From NCBI RefSeq assembly GCF_014257025.1, contig NZ_JACMSF010000026.1, positions 1 through 64,000 of the forward strand: 64,000 bases of DNA, read 5' to 3'. The translations under genes and the position numbers were made by a program. Source of the DNA: Streptomyces cupreus. Lineage in GTDB: Bacteria > Actinomycetota > Actinomycetes > Streptomycetales > Streptomycetaceae. Positions 1-9,345 of this stretch are shown here, one piece after another; positions within the stretch are counted from its first letter, which is position 1, and each line of letters starts with the position of its first letter. The notes under the pieces are model-generated. The model was not told the DNA's origin, did not search any database, and saw only the letters and a list, made by a program, of their open reading frames with translations.

Positions 1-2563
1 CGAAGAGGATCACGTCGTCGCCCTGGGCGGCGAAGTTGTGCACCGACTCGTTGACGTTCGGCGGGAGCACCTTGATGCCCATACGACGGCATTCGTTGAG
101 GTAGATCGCCGACTTGTCCTTGTCGTCCTTGACGGAGGTCAGCAGCGCGGCCATGTACTCGGCGGGGTGGTTCGCCTTCAGGTAGGCGGTCCAGTACGAG
201 ACCAGTCCGTACGCGGCCGAGTGGGCCTTGTTGAAGGCGTAGCCGGCGAACGGGACCAGCACGTCCCACAGGGCCTGGATGGCCTCGTCGCTGTAGCCGT
301 TCTTGCGGGCGCCGGCCTGGAAGATGGTGAAGTTCTTCGCCAGTTCGTCGGGCTTCTTCTTGCCCATGACCCGGCGCAGGATGTCGGCCTCGCCGAGCGA
401 GTACCCGGCGATGATCTGGGCGGCCTTCTGCACCTGCTCCTGGTAGACGATCAGGCCGTAGGTGACCGCGAGGACCTCTTCGAGGGGCTCCTCCAGCTCC
501 TTGTGGATCGGGGTGATCTCCTGGAGCTTGTTCTTGCGCAGCGCGTAGTTCGTGTGCGAGTCCATGCCCATCGGGCCGGGACGGTAGAGCGCCGAGACGG
601 CGGAGATGTCCTCGAAGTTGTCGGGCTTCATCAGGCGCAGCAGCGAGCGCATGGGGCCGCCGTCGAACTGGAAGACGCCGAGGGTCTCACCGCGCTGGAG
701 CAGCTCGAAGGTCGTCGGATCGTCGAGCGGAAGGGCCAGCAGGTCGAGGTCGATGCCCTTGTTGGACTTCACCATCTTGACGGCGTCGTCCATGATCGTC
801 AGGTTGCGCAGACCGAGGAAGTCCATCTTCAGCAGGCCGAGCGACTCGCACTGCGGGTAGTCCCACTGCGTGATGGTCACGCCGTCCGTGTGCCGCACCC
901 AGATCGGGGCATGGTCGACGATGGGTTCGCTGGACATGATCACGCCGGCGGCGTGCACGCCCATCTGCCGGACCAGACCCTCGACGCCCTTGGCGGTGTC
1001 GATGACCTTCTTCACGTCCGGCTCGTTCTCGTACATCGCACGGATCTCGCCGGCCTCGCTGTAGCGCGGGTGCGAGGGGTCGGTGATGCCGTTGAGGTCG
1101 ATGCCCTTGCCGAGGACGTCGGCGGGCATCGCCTTGGTGAGGCGGTCGCCCATGGCGTACGGATACCCCAGCACGCGCGCGGAGTCCTTGATGGCGTTCT
1201 TCGCCTTGATCTTGCCGTAGGTGCCGATCATGGCGACCTTGTCGGCGCCGTATTTCTCGGTCACGTACCTGATCACTTCCACGCGCCTGCGCTCGTCGAA
1301 GTCGATGTCGACATCGGGCATGGAGACGCGCTCGGGGTTCAGGAACCGCTCGAAGATCAGGCCGTGCGGGATCGGGTCGAGGTCGGTGATGCCCATGGCG
1401 TACGCGACGATCGAACCCGCCGCCGAACCACGGCCCGGACCGACCGCGATGCCCTGGCTCTTGGCCCACATGATGAAGTCGGCGACGACGAGGAAGTACC
1501 CAGGGAACCCCATCTGGATGATGACGTCCATCTCGTAGTCGACCTGCTTCTGCCGGTCCTCGGGGATACCGCCCGGGAAGCGGCGCTCCATGCCGCGGCG
1601 GACCTCCTCCTTGAACCAGGTGACCTCCGTGTAGCCCTCGGGGATGTCGAACTTGGGCATGAGGTCGCGCTTCTCGAACATGCCCGTGGTGTCGATCTGC
1701 TCGGCCACCAGGAGCGTGTTGCGGCAGCCCTCCTGCCAGGCGTCCGAGGAGTCGATGGCGTACATCTCGTCCGTGGACTTCAGGTAGTAGCCGGTGCCGT
1801 CGAACCTGAAGCGGTCGGGGTCGGAGAGGTTCTTGCCGGTCTGGATGCACAGCAGGGCGTCGTGCGCGCCCGCCTCGTGCGCGTACGTGTAGTGCGAGTC
1901 GTTGGTCACCAGGGGCGGGATGCCGAGCTTCTTGCCGATCTCCAGCAGTCCGTCGCGGACCCGGCGCTCGATCTCGATGCCGTGGTCCATCAGCTCCAGG
2001 AAGTAGCGGTCCTTGCCGAAGATGTCCTGGTAGTCGGCGGCGGCCTTCAGCGCCTCGTCGTACTGGCCGAGGCGCAGCCGGGTCTGGAGCTCGCCGGAGG
2101 GGCAGCCGGTGGAGGCGATGAGCCCCTCGGACCACTGGGAGATGGTCTCCTTGTCCATCCGGGGCCACTTCTGCAGCCAGCCCTCGGCGTACGCGTCCGA
2201 GGAGAGGCGGAAGAGGTTGTGCAGTCCGGTCGCGTTCGCCGCCCAGATCGTCTTGTGGGTGTAACCACCGGAACCGGAGACGTCGTCCCGCTTCTGGTGC
2301 GGCTGGCCCCACTGGATCTTGCGCTTGTTGCGCCGGGACTCGGGGGCGACATAGGCCTCGATCCCGATGATCGGGGTGACCCCGGCCTTCTTCGCGGAGT
2401 GGAAGAAGTCGTACGCGCCGTGGAGGTTGCCGTGGTCGGACATGGCGATATGGGTCATGCCCATCTCGTTGCACGCGTTGAACATGTCCTTCAGCCGCGC
2501 GGCACCGTCCAGCAGCGAGTACTGGGTGTGGACGTGCAGGTGCGTGAACGGCGGCTTTGACAC
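1..2563 (-). CDS. dnaE: DNA polymerase III alpha subunit (DnaE1), C-terminus cut off by window edge
   Basis: This is the polymerising subunit of the replicative DNA polymerase III. 854 codons are visible; the family is about 1,180 residues, so roughly the last quarter lies beyond the left edge. The N-terminal PHP domain opens with THLHVHTQYSLLDGA near residues 5-19. GPGRGSAAGS lies near residue 375, and the catalytic aspartate motif PDVDIDF is at about 416-422. The start is GTG at 2561-2563 with GGAGG eight bases upstream, just before the PHP motif. It diverges from the DUF2252 gene across 170 bp. Identity is certain from the motifs; assignment to the essential DnaE1 type rests on the PHP-polymerase order and the locus. 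Confidence 0.97.
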   Translation of the reverse strand, partial: MSKPPFTHLHVHTQYSLLDGAARLKDMFNACNEMGMTHIAMSDHGNLHGAYDFFHSAKKAGVTPIIGIEAYVAPESRRNKRKIQWGQPHQKRDDVSGSGGYTHKTIWAANATGLHNLFRLSSDAYAEGWLQKWPRMDKETISQWSEGLIASTGCPSGELQTRLRLGQYDEALKAAADYQDIFGKDRYFLELMDHGIEIERRVRDGLLEIGKKLGIPPLVTNDSHYTYAHEAGAHDALLCIQTGKNLSDPDRFRFDGTGYYLKSTDEMYAIDSSDAWQEGCRNTLLVAEQIDTTGMFEKRDLMPKFDIPEGYTEVTWFKEEVRRGMERRFPGGIPEDRQKQVDYEMDVIIQMGFPGYFLVVADFIMWAKSQGIAVGPGRGSAAGSIVAYAMGITDLDPIPHGLIFERFLNPERVSMPDVDIDFDERRRVEVIRYVTEKYGADKVAMIGTYGKIKAKNAIKDSARVLGYPYAMGDRLTKAMPADVLGKGIDLNGITDPSHPRYSEAGEIRAMYENEPDVKKVIDTAKGVEGLVRQMGVHAAGVIMSSEPIVDHAPIWVRHTDGVTITQWDYPQCESLGLLKMDFLGLRNLTIMDDAVKMVKSNKGIDLDLLALPLDDPTTFELLQRGETLGVFQFDGGPMRSLLRLMKPDNFEDISAVSALYRPGPMGMDSHTNYALRKNKLQEITPIHKELEEPLEEVLAVTYGLIVYQEQVQKAAQIIAGYSLGEADILRRVMGKKKPDELAKNFTIFQAGARKNGYSDEAIQALWDVLVPFAGYAFNKAHSAAYGLVSYWTAYLKANHPAEYMAALLTSVKDDKDKSAIYLNECRRMGIKVLPPNVNESVHNFAAQGDDVILF

Positions 2564-2733
2564 GGTGCGGCCTCCAGGGGAAACACTCGGCGACGGGCTG
2601 GCGGACAGTTCTGGGGTCAGCGTCGAAGTCTATGCCGCGGCACTGACACTCGGTGGGCACTCCGACGTACCGTCGTGCGTTGGTAACGGCAGAGACGCTG
2701 TCGTACATGCACTGCACCAGGAGGCACCCAGCG

Positions 2734-4059
2734 ATGTCGGTCCCGAAGCTCAGCGACGAGCACCGCGGCGAGGAGATCCTCGCCGTCTTCGACACCGCGT
2801 TCGGCGAGCTCCTGGCCGCCGACCCGGCCGCGTTCCGCGTGAAGTTCCGGAAGATGGCGGCCTCGGCGTTCGCGTTCTACCGGGGCACGGCGGGCCTCTT
2901 CTACCACGACCTCGACGCAGAGAAGCGGGGCGGCCCGTTCCTGGACGAGCGCACCTCGCGCGTGTGGATCCACGGCGACCTGCACGCGGAGAACTTCGGC
3001 ACGTACATGGACTCCACCGGCCGCCTGATCTTCAACGTCAACGACTTCGACGAGGCCTACGTCGGCCCCTTCACCTGGGACCTCAAGCGCTTCGCCGCCT
3101 CCGTGGCGCTCATCGGGTACGCGAAGGCGCTCAGCGACGAGCAGATCACCGAGCTGGTCGAGGTGTACGCGGGCGCGTACCGCGAGCGGATCCACGCGCT
3201 CGCGACCGGCGCCAAGAGCGACGAGGTACCGCCCTTCACCCTGGACTCCGCCCAGGGCCCGCTGCTGGACGCCCTGCGCGACGCCCGCGCGCTGACCCGG
3301 TTCGGACTGCTGGACTCGATGACCGAGATCCGCGAGTTCGAGCGCCGCTTCGCCCCGGGCGGCGGCTCCATCGAGCTGGACGCGGCCACCCGCTACAAGG
3401 TGCTGGCCGCCTTCGACGGCTATCTGGAGACGCTGCCGGAGTCGTCCCTGGACCGCCCGGACTCCTACCGCGTGAAGGACGTCGTCGGCCGCCGCGGCAT
3501 CGGTATCGGCTCGGCCGGTCTGCCGTCGTACAACATCCTCCTCGAGGGCAACAGCGACGCCTTGGAGAACGACGTCGTGATCTACATCAAGCAGGCCCAG
3601 ACCCCGGCCGTCTCCCGGCACATCACCGACCCGGCGATCCGTGACTACTTCCAGCACGAGGGCCACCGCACGGTGATCTCCCAGCGCGCCCTGCAGGCGC
3701 ACGCCGACCCGTGGCTGGGCTGGACCGAGCTGGACGGCGCGGGTCAGCTGGTCGCGGAGGTCTCGCCGTACGCCGTGGACCTGGACTGGGACGACATCGA
3801 CGACCCGGAGGAGATCGCGGCGGTCGTCGCCGACCTCGGCCGGGCGACGGCGTCGATGCACTCGGCGGCGGACGACACCTCTGGCGAGTCCCTGGTGCCG
3901 TTCTCCACCGAGCGGGCCATCGACGCGGCCATCGCGGCCGACGAGGACGGTTTCGCCGAGCTCCTGGTGGACTTCGCGCACGACTACGGCGCACGCGCGC
4001 GTGCCGACCACCAGATCTTCGTGGACCTCTTCCGCAACGGCCGGATTCCCGGACTGTGA
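2734..4059 (+). CDS. DUF2252 domain protein (kinase-like fold)
   Basis: A 441-residue DUF2252 protein. HGDLHAENFG at about residue 80 followed by NVNDFDEA resembles the catalytic loop (HGDxHxxN) and metal-binding Asp of aminoglycoside-phosphotransferase-like kinases, so a phosphotransferase role is possible, but no substrate is known for the family. The ATG at 2734 is chosen because CAGGAGG lies about 10 bases upstream; an in-frame ATG 81 bases earlier lacks such a site. There is no signal peptide or membrane segment, so it should be cytoplasmic. It stands alone between dnaE (divergent) and a membrane-protein gene. Confidence 0.88.
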   Translation: MSVPKLSDEHRGEEILAVFDTAFGELLAADPAAFRVKFRKMAASAFAFYRGTAGLFYHDLDAEKRGGPFLDERTSRVWIHGDLHAENFGTYMDSTGRLIFNVNDFDEAYVGPFTWDLKRFAASVALIGYAKALSDEQITELVEVYAGAYRERIHALATGAKSDEVPPFTLDSAQGPLLDALRDARALTRFGLLDSMTEIREFERRFAPGGGSIELDAATRYKVLAAFDGYLETLPESSLDRPDSYRVKDVVGRRGIGIGSAGLPSYNILLEGNSDALENDVVIYIKQAQTPAVSRHITDPAIRDYFQHEGHRTVISQRALQAHADPWLGWTELDGAGQLVAEVSPYAVDLDWDDIDDPEEIAAVVADLGRATASMHSAADDTSGESLVPFSTERAIDAAIAADEDGFAELLVDFAHDYGARARADHQIFVDLFRNGRIPGL

Positions 4060-4154
4060 CAGAAGGCTGTACCAACCGGCCTATGACAAAAGGGGCGTTC
4101 ACAGGAATCCTTTAGGGGTCCCTTACAGCCCTCCGTGACAGACTCTCCTGCGCT

Positions 4155-4850
4155 ATGGACATATCCGGGACCCAGCTACGAGCGCTCCGCGCGGCGCTGT
4201 TCACGGCACTCGTCGTGACGCTCAGCACCGCGTCGCACGTGCTGCTGTCCCGGGTCCCGCTGCCGCTGAACACGGTGGCCCTGGTCGCCGCCACCGTGTT
4301 CGTGGTCGCCTACGCGCTGGCCGGGCGTGAGCGCGGCTTCGGGCGGATCGCCGCCCTGCTGATCCCGCTGGAGCTGGCTGCCGACACCGTCTTCACCACC
4401 GGCCAGCACGTCTGTTACGGCACTGCGGGCGGCCCCGTCGCGGGTCCGTTGCGCTCGGTCGGCCTGGACGTGCTGTGCGGCGACGGCACCCGTGTCGGCA
4501 CCGCGCTGACCACGGTCAGCGAGAAGACCGGCACCGACCGGCTCGCGACCCTCCTCGCCCACGCCGACGCACAGACCGCCTGGCTGCTGCTCGCCGCCCA
4601 TGTCTCGGTCGGCCTGGTCGCCGCCGCCTGGCTGCGCCGCGGCGAGCGCGCGCTGGCCCAGCTGCTGAGCGCGGTCGCGGCCACCACCTTCCGGCCGCTG
4701 CTGCTGGCGGTCGCCGCCGTGACGGTACGGCCGGCCCGGTCGCCGCGCCGGCTTCCGCGCCTTGTCCGCCGTACCGCCTCCGCCCGTGAGCGGATCCTCG
4801 TGCACTCCCTGGGACGGCGTGGACCGCCGTGCTCGGCCGCCTTCGCCTGA
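4155..4850 (+). CDS. Integral membrane protein of unknown function
   Basis: A 231-residue protein with about four hydrophobic segments: residues 10-32, 38-56, one around 65-80, and 140-160. Short basic loops lie between them, and the C-terminus is Arg-rich and probably cytoplasmic. Between the third and fourth segments is a probable extracellular loop with two cysteines (HVCYG and DVLCGDG). No family signature is recognised. The next gene begins 68 bp downstream on the same strand, so the two may be co-transcribed. Codon use is typical of the region. The start ATG has no strong ribosome-binding site. Confidence 0.7.
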   Translation: MDISGTQLRALRAALFTALVVTLSTASHVLLSRVPLPLNTVALVAATVFVVAYALAGRERGFGRIAALLIPLELAADTVFTTGQHVCYGTAGGPVAGPLRSVGLDVLCGDGTRVGTALTTVSEKTGTDRLATLLAHADAQTAWLLLAAHVSVGLVAAAWLRRGERALAQLLSAVAATTFRPLLLAVAAVTVRPARSPRRLPRLVRRTASARERILVHSLGRRGPPCSAAFA

Positions 4851-4918
4851 GCATCAGCAGTCCACCCCTACGTATTCCGCACACACGACGTGTGCGCGTC
4901 CCCATGGAGAAAACAGAC

Positions 4919-5758
4919 ATGAGCAAGCGGAACAGCCAGGCGGCCAAGTCGGCGGCGCGCGAGCGGCTGCGCGTCGAGCGTGAGCGCGAGGCGAAGCGGG
5001 GCAAGGTCAAGCGGCAGATCGTCGTGGCCTGTTCGGTCGTCGGCGTGCTGGCCGCGGCCGGCGGCATCGGCTACGCCGTCGTCCAGTCCAACAAGCCCGG
5101 CCACTGGGAGGCCGTGCAGGACGAGAAGGTCGTCGCCCCGGCCAACACCACGGGCACCGACGGCACGACCGTCGTCATCGGCAAGGACAGCGCAAAAAAC
5201 ACCCTCAAGGTCTACGAGGACCCGCGCTGCCCGGTGTGCGCCTCCTTCGAGCAGACGGTCGGCTCGACGGTCGAGAAGGACCTCGACGACGGCAAGTACA
5301 AGATCCAGTTCATCGGCGGCACCTTCCTCGACGGCGACCAGCTCGGCGACGGCAAGGTCGGCAGCAACGGCGAGGGCTCCAAGAACGCGATGAGCGCCCT
5401 CGGCGCCGCGCTGAACGTCAGCGACGAGGCCTTCCTCCAGTACAAGACGGCGCTGTACTCGGCGAAGTGGCACCCGGAGGAGTCGGACGACAAGTTCAAG
5501 GACGACGACTACCTGATCGAGATCGCCGACACCGTCGACGCCCTGAAGAACAACACCGAGTTCCAGAACGCCGTGAAGAACGGCACCTACGACGCCTGGG
5601 CGCTGGCCATGTCGAAGACCTTCGACACCAACGAGGACGACGTCAACGGCACCCCGAGCTTCGTGCTGGACGGCAAGACGCTCACCACCGACCAGGGCAA
5701 CCCGCCGCTGACGGTGGAGGAGTTCAACACGCTGGTCGACGGCGCGCTGAAGGCCTGA
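4919..5758 (+). CDS. Membrane-anchored thioredoxin-fold (DsbA-like) protein
   Basis: A 279-residue protein with a basic N-terminal cytoplasmic stretch, one membrane segment at about residues 30-52, and an extracytoplasmic DsbA/thioredoxin_4 domain. The redox motif DPRCPVCASFE places the active-site cysteines near residues 104 and 107. The later cis-proline loop is GTPSFVLDG. It probably forms or isomerises disulfides in exported proteins; the substrate is unknown. The ATG at 4919 is preferred because GGAGAAA lies just upstream; an ATG 15 bases earlier overlaps that site. A strong hairpin terminator follows 30 bp after the stop. Confidence 0.88.
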   Translation: MSKRNSQAAKSAARERLRVEREREAKRGKVKRQIVVACSVVGVLAAAGGIGYAVVQSNKPGHWEAVQDEKVVAPANTTGTDGTTVVIGKDSAKNTLKVYEDPRCPVCASFEQTVGSTVEKDLDDGKYKIQFIGGTFLDGDQLGDGKVGSNGEGSKNAMSALGAALNVSDEAFLQYKTALYSAKWHPEESDDKFKDDDYLIEIADTVDALKNNTEFQNAVKNGTYDAWALAMSKTFDTNEDDVNGTPSFVLDGKTLTTDQGNPPLTVEEFNTLVDGALKA

Positions 5759-5787
5759 ACCCACGGCTCAGGCCGACCGAGAGACGA

Positions 5788-5821
5788 AGAGCGGGCGAAC
5801 TTTTACGAGTTCGCCCGCTCT
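5788..5821 (+). terminator. Hairpin terminator after the thioredoxin-fold gene
   Basis: AGAGCGGGCGAAC is followed, after an eight-base T-rich loop, by its exact complement GTTCGCCCGCTCT. This 13-bp perfect stem lies between two same-strand genes and would separate the thioredoxin-fold gene from phoD. Confidence 0.8.
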
Positions 5822-5851
5822 CGTTCATACCGGTCAGTAACCTGATCGCTC

Positions 5852-7522
5852 GTGACCAGTCGATACAGATCATCCGAGCCGCTCAACACCCCTGCCCCGC
5901 GCCGCCGTACGGTCGTCAAGGCCGCGGCGGCCACCGCCGGCGCCACCTTCGTCGCAGCACCGCTCGCCGCCGCGATACCCGCGCGCGCCGCCAACGAAGC
6001 CCCCGCCTTCCTGCACGGCGTGGCCTCCGGCGACCCGCTGCCCGACGGCGTCCTGCTGTGGACCCGTGTGACCCCGACCCCCGAGGCGATACCCGGTTCC
6101 GGGCTCGGCCCGGACACCGAGGTCAGCTGGACCGTCGCCACGGACAGGGCGTTCACGCACATCGTCGCCAAGGGCTCCACCACCGCCACCGCCGCCTCCG
6201 ACCACACGGTCAAGGCGGACATCCGCGGCCTCGCGCCCGCCACCGACTACTGGTTCCGCTTCTCCGCGGGCGGCACCGACTCCCCGGCGGCGCGCACCCG
6301 CACCGCGCCGGCGGCGGACGCGGCCGTGGCGAACCTCCGCTTCGGCGTGGTCTCCTGCGCCAACTGGGAGGCCGGCTACTTCTCGGCGTACCGCCATCTC
6401 GCGGTCCGCGGCGACCTGGACGCCTGGCTGCACCTCGGTGACTACATCTACGAGTACGGCACCGGCGAGTACGGCACCCGCGACACCGTCGTACGGCAGC
6501 ACGCGCCGGCGCACGAGATCCTCACCCTCGCCGACTACCGCACCCGGCACGGGCGTTACAAGACCGACCCCGACCTCCAGGCCCTGCACGCGACCGCGCC
6601 GTGCGTGGCGATCTGGGACGACCACGAGATCGCCAACGACGCCTGGTCCGGCGGCGCCGAGAACCACACCGAGGGCGCCGAGGGCACCTACGCCGCGCGC
6701 CAGGCCGCCGCCAAGCAGGCCTACTTCGAGTGGATGCCGGTCCGTCCGGCCCTCGCCGGCACCACCTACCGCCGTCTGCGCTTCGGCAAGCTCGTCGACC
6801 TCTCGCTGCTGGACCTGCGCTCCTTCCGCTCGCAGCAGGCCTCCGTGGGCAACGGCTCGGTCGACGACCCGGAGCGCACGCTCACCGGACGCGCCCAGCT
6901 CGACTGGCTGAAGGCGGGCCTGAAGTCCTCCGACACCACCTGGCGTCTGGTCGGCAACTCGGTGATGATCTCGCCGTTCGCCATCGGCTCCCTCTCCGCC
7001 GAGCTCCTCAAGCCGCTCGCCGAGCTGCTCGGACTGCCGAAGGAGGGACTCGCCGTCAACACCGACCAGTGGGACGGCTACACGGACGACCGCCGTGAAC
7101 TCCTCGCCCATCTGCGCTCCAACGCCATCCGCAACACGGTGTTCCTCACCGGCGACATCCACATGGCGTGGGCCAACGACGTGCCGGTGAACGCCGGTAC
7201 GTACCCGCTGTCCGCCTCGGCCGCCACGGAGTTCGTGGTCACCTCGGTGACCTCCGACAACCTCGACGACATAGTGAAGGTCCCCGAGGGCACGGTCTCC
7301 GCGCTCGCCTCGCCGATCATCAAGGCCGCCAACCGGCACGTCCACTGGGTCGACACCGACCGGCACGGCTTCGGCGTCCTGGACATCACGGCCGACCGCG
7401 CGCAGATGGACTACTACGTCCTGTCCGACCGCACGAAGGCCGACGCGACGGCGTCCTGGGCCCGTTCGTACCGCACGCGCAACGGCACGCAGAAGGTCGA
7501 GCGGACGTACGACCCCGTGTAA
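5852..7522 (+). CDS. phoD: Alkaline phosphatase D (PhoD), Tat-exported
   Basis: A secreted metal-dependent phosphomonoesterase/phosphodiesterase of 556 residues. The N-terminus has a twin-arginine signal (RRRTVVKAAAATAG, residues 17-30) ending near PARAANEA, so export is by Tat. A PhoD N-terminal beta domain follows, then the catalytic domain with SCANWEAGYFSAY, HLGDYIYEYG, WDDHEIANDAW and LTGDIHMAW as metal-binding motifs. The start is GTG at 5852. The S. coelicolor orthologue at this locus is known to belong to the PhoP phosphate-starvation regulon, which suggests release of phosphate from organic sources. A convincing two-repeat PHO box could not be made out just upstream. Confidence 0.93.
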   Translation: MTSRYRSSEPLNTPAPRRRTVVKAAAATAGATFVAAPLAAAIPARAANEAPAFLHGVASGDPLPDGVLLWTRVTPTPEAIPGSGLGPDTEVSWTVATDRAFTHIVAKGSTTATAASDHTVKADIRGLAPATDYWFRFSAGGTDSPAARTRTAPAADAAVANLRFGVVSCANWEAGYFSAYRHLAVRGDLDAWLHLGDYIYEYGTGEYGTRDTVVRQHAPAHEILTLADYRTRHGRYKTDPDLQALHATAPCVAIWDDHEIANDAWSGGAENHTEGAEGTYAARQAAAKQAYFEWMPVRPALAGTTYRRLRFGKLVDLSLLDLRSFRSQQASVGNGSVDDPERTLTGRAQLDWLKAGLKSSDTTWRLVGNSVMISPFAIGSLSAELLKPLAELLGLPKEGLAVNTDQWDGYTDDRRELLAHLRSNAIRNTVFLTGDIHMAWANDVPVNAGTYPLSASAATEFVVTSVTSDNLDDIVKVPEGTVSALASPIIKAANRHVHWVDTDRHGFGVLDITADRAQMDYYVLSDRTKADATASWARSYRTRNGTQKVERTYDPV

Positions 7523-7745
7523 AACCCGCGTTTCAGCGGCGACTTTCGGCCAACGGCGGGTGGCGCGAACCGCGCTTCAGTTCCGGGCGCGCCACCTGCC
7601 GGGCATCGCCATTCACCCCGTTTGTTCGAGATTCCGATTGGCCGAAACGTTTCTCTTCTGACCTAGGCATGTACACGTAATCTCCGGGCGGCGGCCAGGA
7701 AGACCCCTGTGCCCGTCCTCCCCAACGCATCAGCTAGGAGTCAGC

Positions 7746-8741
7746 ATGCGTGCGCTTGCCCGGATAACCCCCTCTACGCGCAGACGCCTCATCGGCACGG
7801 CCATGGTGGCCGGAACCCTGATGTTCTCCCCCTTGTCCGCACCTACGGGTGTCGCGGCGGCCCAGGCTCCGGCCGCCGAGTGCGTCGAGGAGGAGGCCGG
7901 TCACTCCGCGGCCCGTGAGGCCCGTCCGGGGCACGCCGGCGAGGGCGTCGCCGAGCCCAACGAGATCAGCGCCGCCAAGGCCCAGGCGATGGACGCGGAT
8001 CTGAAGAAGAAGCTCGACAAGCTGCCCGCTTCCGGCAGCCGCAGCCTTGCCGCCGCCGCGTCGACCACCATCCCGGTGTACTTCCACGTCATCCACAGCG
8101 GCGCCGCCGGACAGCTCAGCTCCGCCGACATCACCGCCCAGATGAACGTCCTCAACGCCGCGTTCGCCGGCCAGGGCAACGGAAACACCGACTCCGGCTA
8201 CCAGTTCACGCTGGCCGGCACCGACTACACCGACAACGCCGCCTGGTACAACGTCGGTTACGGCTCGGCGGAGGAGAAGGCGATGAAGTCCGCCCTGCGC
8301 AAGGGCGGCGCGAACGCGCTCAACGTCTACACCGCCAACCTCGGCGGCGGCCTCCTCGGCTGGGCCACCTTCCCCAGCTCCTACAACTCCAGCCCGTCCA
8401 TGGACGGCGTGGTCCTCCTCGACGAGTCGCTGCCGGGCGGCTCGGCCGCCAACTACAACGAGGGCGACACCGCCACCCACGAGGTCGGCCACTGGATGGG
8501 CCTGTACCACACCTTCCAGGGCGGCTGTAACGGCAACGGCGACTACGTCGAGGACACCCCGGCCGAGAAGAGCGCCGCCTACGAGTGCCCCGAGGGCCGG
8601 GACACCTGCACCCGCAAGGCGGGCGTCGACCCGATCCACAACTTCATGGACTACACGTACGACTCCTGCATGTACCAGTTCACCGCGGGCCAGGTGACGC
8701 GCATGCAGCAGAACTGGGCGGCGTACCGAGCGGCCGGCTGA
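7746..8741 (+). CDS. Secreted zinc metalloprotease, M43 (pappalysin-like) family
   Basis: A 331-residue exported protease. The first 40 residues form a signal peptide with a basic start and a hydrophobic core, with probable cleavage after VAAAQA. A pro-region of about 60 residues follows. The catalytic zinc site is HEVGHWMGLYH at about residue 245 (HExxHxxGxxH), and the Met-turn NFMDYTYDSCM lies about 55 residues later, the spacing of family M43. Four cysteines near the active site are probably disulfide-bonded. AGGAG lies eight bases before the ATG. It stands as a single gene with a 223-bp upstream region and is convergent with the hydrolase gene on the other strand. Confidence 0.92.
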   Translation: MRALARITPSTRRRLIGTAMVAGTLMFSPLSAPTGVAAAQAPAAECVEEEAGHSAAREARPGHAGEGVAEPNEISAAKAQAMDADLKKKLDKLPASGSRSLAAAASTTIPVYFHVIHSGAAGQLSSADITAQMNVLNAAFAGQGNGNTDSGYQFTLAGTDYTDNAAWYNVGYGSAEEKAMKSALRKGGANALNVYTANLGGGLLGWATFPSSYNSSPSMDGVVLLDESLPGGSAANYNEGDTATHEVGHWMGLYHTFQGGCNGNGDYVEDTPAEKSAAYECPEGRDTCTRKAGVDPIHNFMDYTYDSCMYQFTAGQVTRMQQNWAAYRAAG

Positions 8742-8746
8742 ACCGA

Positions 8747-9316
8747 CTAGAGCGAGTCGAGGAAGCCGAGCGCCACCCGCCAGGTGGCCTCGGCCGCCTC
8801 GGCGTCGTAGTCCGGCAGGTCGGGGTCGGTGTAGAGGTGACCGGCCCCGGCGTACCGGTAGATCTCCACATCGGCGCCTGCTCTGCCCATCTGGAGATAC
8901 CAGGCGCTCAGCCAGTCGTCGGTCTCGAACGGATCCGGCTCGGCGACATGCAGCTGCACCGGCAGTTCGTCCACCGAGGCGTTCGGCGCGATGTCGGAGG
9001 TGCCGTGCAGAAGCAGCAGACCGCGCGCCTTCTCGTCGCCGAGGGCGAGGGTCTGCGCGATGGACGCGCCGAGCGAGAACCCGGCGTAGACCAGGCCCCG
9101 TTCCGAATAGGGCGCGGCGGCCAGCACGGCACGCCTGAGCAGTTCGTCCTTGCCGATCTCGTCCTTGAACGCCATGGCCTCCTCGACGGTGTCGAACGTA
9201 CGGCCCTCGAAGAGGTCCGGCGTCCACACCTCGTGTCCGGCCTCGCGCAGCCGGTCCGCGGCCTGGCGCACCGCGGGGCGCGGGCCGTAGGTCGAGTGAA
9301 AGAGCATGATGTTCAT
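8747..9316 (-). CDS. Dienelactone hydrolase family alpha/beta hydrolase
   Basis: A 189-residue alpha/beta hydrolase. The nucleophile elbow is GFSLGAS (about residue 80), with serine in the place where classical dienelactone hydrolases have cysteine. The acidic member is probably in the HVAEPDPFETDD stretch, and the catalytic His is in AGAGHLY near residue 158. The protein lacks a signal peptide. The substrate is unknown. Its gene diverges from the MscS gene with only 29 bp between the starts, so their promoters must overlap. Confidence 0.85.
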   Translation of the reverse strand: MNIMLFHSTYGPRPAVRQAADRLREAGHEVWTPDLFEGRTFDTVEEAMAFKDEIGKDELLRRAVLAAAPYSERGLVYAGFSLGASIAQTLALGDEKARGLLLLHGTSDIAPNASVDELPVQLHVAEPDPFETDDWLSAWYLQMGRAGADVEIYRYAGAGHLYTDPDLPDYDAEAAEATWRVALGFLDSL

Positions 9317-9345
9317 GAAGCCATCGTGCCAGTACGGTCGGACCC

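Noticed and set aside
38..2560. An 840-codon open frame on the plus strand over dnaE
   Set aside because: It is the antisense shadow of dnaE, typical of high-GC coding DNA. Its sequence is rich in Val/Leu/Asp/Gly/Arg without any domain.
5822..5844. A possible PHO box just upstream of phoD (GTTCATACC then GGTCAGTAACC)
   Set aside because: The two GKTCA units are nine bases apart instead of eleven and only the first part matches. Regulation by PhoP is likely from orthologues but is not shown here.
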